From the NCBI GenBank assembly GCA_023362775.1, contig JALMGJ010000004.1, forward strand, positions 79,598,798 through 79,662,797: a DNA stretch of 64,000 nt. The letters are read 5' to 3'. Below are positions 58,005 through 64,000 of this stretch, in pieces (position 1 is the first letter of the stretch; the number at the start of each line of letters is the position of its first letter). Both the position numbers and the translations under genes were made by a program. The notes beneath the pieces were generated by a model. That model did no database searches and was not told where the DNA came from. It saw nothing but the letters and a program-made list of their open reading frames with translations. Origin of the DNA: Charina bottae. Lineage: Eukaryota; Chordata; Lepidosauria; Squamata; Charinaidae.

Positions 58005-59544
58005 TTCAGTTGTTTAGTCGTGTCTGACTCTTCGTGACCTCATGGACCATAGCACGCCAGGCCTTCCTGTCCTCCACTGTCTCTCGGAGTTTACTCAAAT
58101 TCATGTTCATTACATCGGTGATGCTATCTAACCATCTCATCCTCTGCCGTCCCCTTCTCCTTTTGCCTTCAGTCTTTCCCAGCATCAGGGTCTTTTCCAG
58201 TGAGTCTTCTCTTCACATTAGGTGGCCAAAGTATTTGAGCTTCAGCTTCAGCATCTGTCCTTCCAATGAGCAGTCAGGGTTGATTTCCTTTAGGATTGAC
58301 TGGTTTGACCTCCTTGCAGTCCAAGGGACTCTCAAGAGTCTTCTCCAGCACCACAGTTCGAAAGCATCAATTCTTCGGTGCTCAGCCTTCCTTATGGTCC
58401 AACTCTCACAGCCATACATTACTACTGGAAAAAACATAGCTTTAACTATACGGACCTTTGTTGGCAAGGTGATGTCTCTGCTTTTTAATATGCTGTCTAG
58501 GTTTGCCATAGCTTTCCTCCCAAGGAGCAAGCGTCTTTTAATTTCATGGCTGCAGTCACTGTCTGCGGTGATCTTGGAGCCCAAGAAAATAAAATCTGTC
58601 ACTGCTTCCATTTCTTCCCCTTCTATTTGCCAGGAAGTGATGGGACCAGATGCCATGATCTGGGTTTTTTTAATGTTGAGTTTCAAGCCAGCTTTTGCAC
58701 TCTTCTCTTTCACCCTCATCAAGAGGCTCTTTAGTTCCTCTTCACTTTCTGCCATTAGGGTGGTATCGTCTGCATATCTGAGGTTGTTGATATTTCTCCC
58801 GGCAATCTTAACTCCGGCTTTTGATTCATCCAGCCTGGCATTTCTCATGATGTACTCTGCATATAAGTTAAATAAGCAGGGTGATAATATACAGCCTTGT
58901 CGTACTCCTTTCCCAATTTTGAACCAGTCGGTTGTTCCATGTCCGGTTCTAACTGTTGCTTCTTAACCCGCATACAGGTTTCTCAGGGGACAGGTAAGGT
59001 GGTCTGGTACTCCCATCCCTTTAAGAATTTGCCACAGTTTGTTGTGATCCACACAATCAAAGGCTTTAGCATAGTCAATGAAGCAGAAGTAGATGTTTTT
59101 CTGGAACTCTCTTGCTTTTTCCATGATCCAGCGAATGTTGGCAATCTGATCTCTGGTTCCTCTGCCTCTTCAAAACCCAGCTTGCACTTCTGGTAGTTCT
59201 CGGTTCACATACTGCTGAAGCCTAGCTTGTGGGATTTTGAGCATAACATTGCTAGCATGTGAAATGAGCACAATTGTATGGTAGTTTGAACATTCTTTGG
59301 CATTGCCTTTCTTTGGAATTGGAACATAAACTGACCTTTTCCAATCCTGTGGCCACTGTTGAGTTTTCCAAATTTGTTGGCATATTGAGTGCAGCACTTT
59401 AACAGCATCATCTTTTAGGATTTTAAATAGATCAGCTGGGATACTGTCTTCTCCGCTAGCTTTGTTGTTAGTAATGCTTCCTAAGGCCCACTTGACTTCA
59501 CTCTCTAGGATGTCCGGCTAAAGCTCAGTGACCACACCATCGTA
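58005..59544 (-). pseudogene. BovB reverse transcriptase and C-terminal domain
   Basis: Continues the ORF2 with further stops. NKASGEDSIPADLFKIL, WPQDWKRSVYVPIPKKG, PEVQAGF (followed by TGA, about 59167), FIDYAKAFDCVDH, QGCILSPCLFNLYAEYI, RYADDTTLMAE (about 58776, catalytic YADD intact), DFIFLGSKIT, YGCESWTIRKAEHRRIDAFELWCWRRLLRVPW, LKLKYFGHLM (then TGA) and the C-terminal end REDSLEKTLMLG...VHEVTKSQTRL. A TAA within the YAG-x-EATVRT segment near 58965. At least five breaks in all. Confidence 0.9.
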
Positions 59545-60534
59545 TTAATCAGGAATATTAAGATCTTTCTTGTATAGTTCTTCTGTGTATTCTTGCCACC
59601 TCTTCTTAATCTCTTCTGCTTCTGTTAGGTCCCTGCCTTTTTTGTCCTTTATCATGCCCATCTTTGCACAAAACATTCCCTTGATATCTCCGATTTTCTT
59701 GAAGAGATCTCTAGTCTTCCCCATTCTATTGTTGTCCTCGATTTCTTTGCATTGTTCATTTAAGAAGGCCTTCTTATCTCTCCTTGCTATTCTCTGGAAA
59801 TCTGCATTCAGTTGGTTATATCTTTCCCTTTCTCCCTTGCCTTTTGCTTCCCTTCTTTCCTCAGCTATTTGTAAAGCCCCATCAGTCAGCCGCTTTGCTT
59901 TCTTGCATTTCTTTTTCTTTGGGATGGTTTTAATTGCTGCCTCCTGTACAATGTTACAAACCTCCATCCATAGTTCTTCAGGCATTCTGTCTGCCAGATC
60001 TAATCCTTTAAATCTATTCCTCACCTCCACTGTATATTCATAAGGGATATGATTTAGGTCATACCTGATTGGTCTAGTGGTTTTCTCTACGTTCTTCAAT
60101 TTAAGCCTAAATTTTGCGATAAGAAGCTCATGATCTGAGCCACAGTCAGCTCCAGGTCTTGTTTTTGCTGATTGTATAGAGCTTCTCCATCTTTGGCTGC
60201 AAAGTATATAATCAATCTGATTTCGGTATTGACCATCTGGTGATGTCCATGTGTAGAGTCGTCTCTTGTGTTGTTGGAAAAGAGTGTTTGCTACGACCAG
60301 CGTGTTCTCTTGACAAAACTCTATTAGCCTTTGCCCTGCTTCATTTTGTACTCCGAGGCCGAACTTGCCTGTTATTCCGGTTATTTTTTGACTTCCTACT
60401 TTAGCATTCCAGTCCCCTATGATGAAAAGGACATCTTTTTTTGGTGTTAGTTCTAGAAGGTGTTGTAGGTCTTCATAGAACTGGTCGACTTCAGCTTCTT
60501 CAGCATCAGTGGTTGGGGCATAGACTTGGATCAC
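59545..60534 (-). pseudogene. BovB endonuclease C-terminal part and linker
   Basis: A 329-codon frame. VYAPTTDAEEAEVDQFYEDLQ, IIGDWNAKVG (residues 41-50), RNQIDYILCSQRW (about 104-116) and CGSDHELLIAKF (131-142) are apurinic-type endonuclease motifs, with Asp/His of SDH intact. Then a Lys/Arg-rich linker. A TAA at 59545-59547 ends it just after LNIPD. The inverted piece at 18515-19300 covers this same region. Confidence 0.92.
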
Positions 60535-61090
60535 TGATGTTGAATGGTTTGCCTTGGATTCGAACTGAAAGCATTCTGTCGTTTTTGAGGTTGTACCCCA
60601 GTACTGCCTTTCCCACTCTTTTGTTGACTATGAGAGCTACTCCATTTCTTCTAAGGGATTCTTGCCCACAGTAGTATATATAATGGTCTCCTGAATTAAA
60701 TTCGCCCATTCCTGTCCATTTTAGTTCGCTGATTCCCAAGATGTCGATGTTCAATCTTGTCATCTCATGTTTGACCACATCCAGCTTACCTTGATTCATA
60801 GATCTTACATTCCAGGTTCCTATGCAATATTGTTCTTTACAGCATCGGGCTTTCCTTCCACTTCCAGACACATCCACAGCTGAGCGTCCTTTCGGCTTTG
60901 GCCCAGCCGCTTCACTCCTTCTGGAGCTACTCCGAATTGCCCTCCGCTCTTCCCCAGTAGCATTTTGGACACCTTCCGACCTGAGGGGCTCTTCTTCCAG
61001 TGTCATATCTTTTAGCCTTTTGATACTGTCCATGGGTTTTCTTGGCAAGGATACTGGAGTGGTTTGCCATTCCCTCCTCCAGTGGACCAC
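60506..61090 (-). pseudogene. BovB N-terminal and endonuclease start
   Basis: A 194-codon frame. Residues 1-80 form the basic leader (VHWRREWQTTPVSLPRKPMD, RRAIRSSSRRSEAAGP). The endonuclease begins near residue 88 (YCIGTWNVRSMNQGKLD) and continues through DILGISELKWTG, the metal-binding Glu region. It overlaps the next segment by about 30 bases, where the frame shifts. Length and order fit BovB ORF2. Confidence 0.9.
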
Positions 61091-61223
61091 GTTTTGTCAG
61101 AACTCTCCATCATGACCTGTTCTTCCTGACCTGACTTCATTGAGTTACGCAAGCCCCTTCGCCACGACAAGGCAGTGATCCATGAAGGGGAGGTGCATCT
61201 TAACCTACTCCATGAAAGGGGGC

Positions 61224-61415
<192 letters not shown>

Positions 61416-61446
61416 TAGCAGCTGGATAGCATAGTGGTTAGGTAGT

Positions 61447-62800
61447 TAAGACTGATGGGGTGGAACTACCAGCAGGCCACATAGCAGACATACAGACTAG
61501 CTACAAGTACCTTGGTATCTCACAGTCACATGGGAACCACGATGAGGAGGCAAGGAAGGCAGCAACATCCAAGTACCACCAATGGATAAGACAGGTCCTG
61601 AAGAGCCAGCTCAATGGGAAGAACAAGATCCCATTAATATGTATGCCCTGCCAGTCATCAGATACCCTGCCAGTATAGTGAGCTGGCCAAAGGAGGACAT
61701 GAAGGCTGCTGATGTGAAGACCCAGAAGCTCCTCACAATGTACAGAGGCTTTCACCCCAAGTCCAACACCCAGAGACTGTACACCAGCCGGAAAGAGGGC
61801 GGGCGGGGTGTGGTGAGTGTCAAAGCCGCTGTCCTGGATGAGACCCAGAGCATCCAGGAGTACATCAGTAAGATGGCACCTAAAGATGAGCTGCTGAGAG
61901 AATACCTTAAGCAGCAGCAGACATGGAAGAAAGATCAAGCAGAGGAAGTGCCATGGCAAGACAAGACCCTGCATGGGATGTACCATTGACAGATAGCTGA
62001 GGTGGCTGACCTTGGGAAATCCTACCAGAGGCTGGAAAGGGCTGGACTAAAAGACAGCACTGAAGCACTGATCATAGCAGCACAAGAACAGGCACTAAGC
62101 ACCCGATCCATAGAAGCAGGGGTCTACGACACTAGACAGGACTCAAGGTGCAGACTGTGCAGAGAGGCCTCAGAGACAGTCCAACACATAGTGGCAGGGT
62201 GTAAGATGCAGGTAGGAACAGCATACACTGAATGGCACAACCAAGTAGCTGGCATTGTGTACAGGAACATCTGCACAGCGTATGGGCTAGAGCCTCGAAA
62301 GTCTAGATGGGAGATTCCACAGAAGGTCGTGGAGAATGACAGGGCTAAGATGCTGTGCAACTTCCAGGTCCAGACAGACAGGCAGATACTGGTCAATCAA
62401 CCAGACATTGTTGTAGTAGACAAGGACCAGAAGACAGTGGTGGTGATAGATGTAGCAGTGCCAAGTGACAGCAACCTCAGGAAGAAGGAGTATGAGAAGC
62501 TGGAGAAGTACCAGGGTCTGAAGGAAGAACTAGAGAGGATGTGGAAAGTGAAGGCCAAAGTGGTCCCAGTGGTGGTAGGAGCACTCGGGGCTATGACTCC
62601 TAAGCTGGGAGTGTGGCTCCAACAGATCCCAGGAACAACATCAGAGCTCTCTGTCCAGAAGAGTGCAGTGCTAGGAACAGCTAAGATACTGTGCAGAACC
62701 CTCAAATTCCCAGACCTCTGGTAGAGGACCCGAGGTTGAGGTAGACACATACCACCCATATGGGTGAGAAGGGAGTTTTTTTTCATATTTATAGTCAATA
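61447..62800 (+). mobile_element. R4/Dong-type LINE 3' half
   Basis: 5'-truncated LINE with no apurinic-type endonuclease. Coding runs from about 61460 to 62724. It ends with a 3' UTR of about 75 bp to a T-rich stretch near 62780. The position of the endonuclease downstream of RT, together with a Cys/His zinc site, separates this group (R2/R4/Dong-like) from BovB, L1 and L2. A short tRNA-like string (ggatagcatagtggtta, about 61426) lies just before it. Confidence 0.85.
61460..62724 (+). pseudogene. R4/Dong-type ORF with restriction-like endonuclease region
   Basis: First segment (61460 on) reads SYKYLGISQSHGNHDEEARK, an RT C-terminal part; a frameshift near 61640 leads to NMYALPVIRYPASIVSWPKEDMKAADVKTQKLLTMYRGFHPKSNTQRLYTSRKEGGRG. 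An in-frame TGA at 61987-61989 follows MYH. The frame then runs 62002-62724: QDSRCRLCREASETVQHIVAGC (C-x2-C-x8-H-x4-C, 62145-62210) and PDIVVVDKDQKTVVVIDVAVPSD (62403-62471), the restriction-like endonuclease core with its two acidic positions, and the C-terminal VVVGALGAMTPKL...SAVLGTAKILCRTLKFP. The endonuclease would nick the target DNA for target-primed reverse transcription. Only one frameshift and one stop, so younger than the 20860 copy. Confidence 0.85.
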
Positions 62801-62926
62801 TCCAAGAGTCTGTAACATAAACCTTTTCCTTTTAATAAATTTGCCTAATGAGACTGTGAAAAATCTAGTTTTATTGGTTATGAGTAGCTGGTAGGGGATT
62901 AACAACTTGCTATTATAATATAAATA

Positions 62927-63262
62927 TAAAGGGGCATGGTGGCTCAGTGGGTAAGACGCCAGGCTTGTCAATCGGAAGATCGCAAGTTTGGAGGTTCGAA
63001 TCCCTAGCCCCGCGTGATGGAGTGAGCTCCCGCACTACCTCCAGCTCTTGCCAACCTAGCAATTCGAAAGCATGCAAATGCAAGTAGATGAATAGGTACC
63101 ACTTTGGTGGGTAGGTAACAGCGTTCTGTGTGCATCATGCCGGCCACATGACCGCAGAAACGTCTTCGGACAACGCTGGCTCTTCGGCTAACAAACGGAG
63201 ATGAGCACCGGCCCCTAGAATCAGACACTACTGCACAAATGTGCAGGGGAAACCTTTACCTT
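62927..63262 (+). mobile_element. Sauria-type SINE, complete, best preserved
   Basis: Head ggggcatggtggctcagtgg, A box around 62939-62955, B box ggttcgaatcc (62993-63003), body with an octamer-like atgcaaat, BovB-like end gaatcagacactactgcaca, tail aacctttacctttatt. The 16-bp duplication tattataatataaata flanks it at 62911-62926 and 63263-63278. The copy is close to 330 bp and should be transcribed by RNA polymerase III if intact. One of five copies or pieces here. Confidence 0.95.
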
Positions 63263-63278
63263 TATTATAATATAAATA

Positions 63279-64000
63279 CCCAAACATCTATCAAAACTCC
63301 ATGAAATTCCATATATGAAAACATTTAATATAAGAAAAAATGCCAAGAAAAAATTCCAAAACAAAATGACAGCCCAAATTTCCTCTAAAGCCCAAATGCC
63401 CTTTAGAACAAAATAGTTTGTAAATCCTTGTGAAAAGCCAGCAAGTTGGGAGCCAAAGAAACCTGAAGGAGTAATGTACTCTATAAGGTTGGGGGACATC
63501 ACTAAGAAGCACAGTCGCTAGGTATAATCCTCTTAAATCATGTGGGCTGGGAATCATACGCAACCTCCAGGGAAGAACATAGGACATATTATTCGAGTTA
63601 CACAGAAATTGAGCCATATTGGGCTTTCGAGATTTAAACCAGCAGTTATAAATTAACCCAGAAACCAGTTCACATCAAATATATTTGATCCTAAGGAAGG
63701 ACACAGTAATCCATGAAAAACCATCTTCTATCACCACACTAGCAAAACCCCAACATTGCTTGAGATTATTCTTTTGTTTTCTGTTGAGGACCCTCCATAC
63801 CTTCAAAATGTTGTAGATATTACTTCATATTGTTCTAGAAGAGTAAAGATTTTATATGTATTCCTTCAAGCTCTTTACAAAAAGAAATATTAAAAGAAAA
63901 CTGGAGAGGAACAGGTGAGTGTGTTGTACTATGGTGGAGAATTGTAGTCTTGTGGCAAACAAAGAATAATTTTACCAAAATTGTCCTAATTTTTCAGAGC
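63279..64000. other. Unassigned sequence to the window end
   Basis: No repeat or gene recognised. ORFs of 93 and 108 codons on the minus strand lack motifs. Confidence 0.45.

Larger units (their letters stand above)
58005..61205 (-). mobile_element. BovB (RTE) LINE, nearly full length, disabled
   Basis: About 3.2 kb, matching the usual BovB size. The minus strand starts at about 61205 with the 5' UTR (cttcatggatcactgccttg region, 61160-61185), then the apurinic-type endonuclease, RT, C-terminal domain and the 3' end cgactaaacaactgaacaac with a CAA tail at the left. This is the only near-complete BovB in the window; the others (18228, 43413) are pieces. At least one frameshift and several stops disable it. 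Target duplication not identified. Confidence 0.93.

Noticed and set aside
58034..58966. Plus-strand ORF of 310 codons
   Set aside because: It is the antisense of the BovB RT region, whose minus strand has all the RT motifs.
62939..63003. tRNA-like A and B boxes
   Set aside because: They are the head of a SINE with a target duplication and tail, not a tRNA gene; no complete cloverleaf was seen.

Overview
This 64 kb window looks like non-coding DNA from a squamate reptile (lizard or snake). It is AT-rich and I recognise no host exon, RNA gene, operon or CRISPR array. The organism call rests on the repeats: Sauria-type SINEs ending in an ACCTTT tail, RTE/BovB LINEs, L2/CR1-group LINEs with a conserved 3' hairpin, an R4/Dong-type LINE, a Penelope-like element and TA-flanked MITEs. 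I cannot decide between snake and lizard, and calls are by eye with no database search.

Layout, 1-17 kb: a tRNA-derived SINE (94-330), a hAT-type MITE with an 8-bp target duplication (2613-2829), and a Ty1/Copia retrotransposon (3847-10699). The Copia element has two 458-bp LTRs about 98% identical, a 5-bp target duplication and a recognisable gag-protease-integrase-RT-RNase H order. It is interrupted by a 5'-truncated L2-type LINE (5569-7724) with its own 6-bp target duplication. A 977-bp TA-flanked MITE follows (10767-11743), carrying a G-rich minisatellite and a perfect 27-bp hairpin. About 4.7 kb then holds nothing I can name.

17-35 kb: two Sauria SINEs, a BovB copy with an inverted 5' part (18228-19300), the 3' end of an L2 LINE, an R4/Dong-type fragment, a second L2 on the minus strand with an internal deletion (28202-29335), a GC-rich imperfect repeat block (30540-31150) and the 3' end of a Penelope-like element. 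The last ends in a sequence with the core of a hammerhead ribozyme (31653-31701).

35-52 kb: a decayed plus-strand L1 (about 35340-40090), short SINE fragments with perfect target duplications, a degenerate LINE tail, and a nested cluster at 46.7-51.15 kb. There an ancient RTE pol relic was hit by a short RTE fragment (10-bp duplication) and by a rearranged minus-strand L1 (17-bp duplication).

52-64 kb: a SINE, a Tc1-like relic, a long repeat-poor stretch, a nearly full-length but disabled BovB on the minus strand (58005-61205), an R4/Dong-type 3' half with a restriction-like endonuclease region (61447-62800), and a complete Sauria SINE with a 16-bp duplication (62927-63262).

The elements form partner systems rather than pathways. 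Sauria SINEs and one form of the tRNA SINE carry BovB-like tails and presumably used BovB machinery, while another form of the same SINE carries a different tail. Every protein-coding element seen is broken by stops, frameshifts, deletions or truncation.
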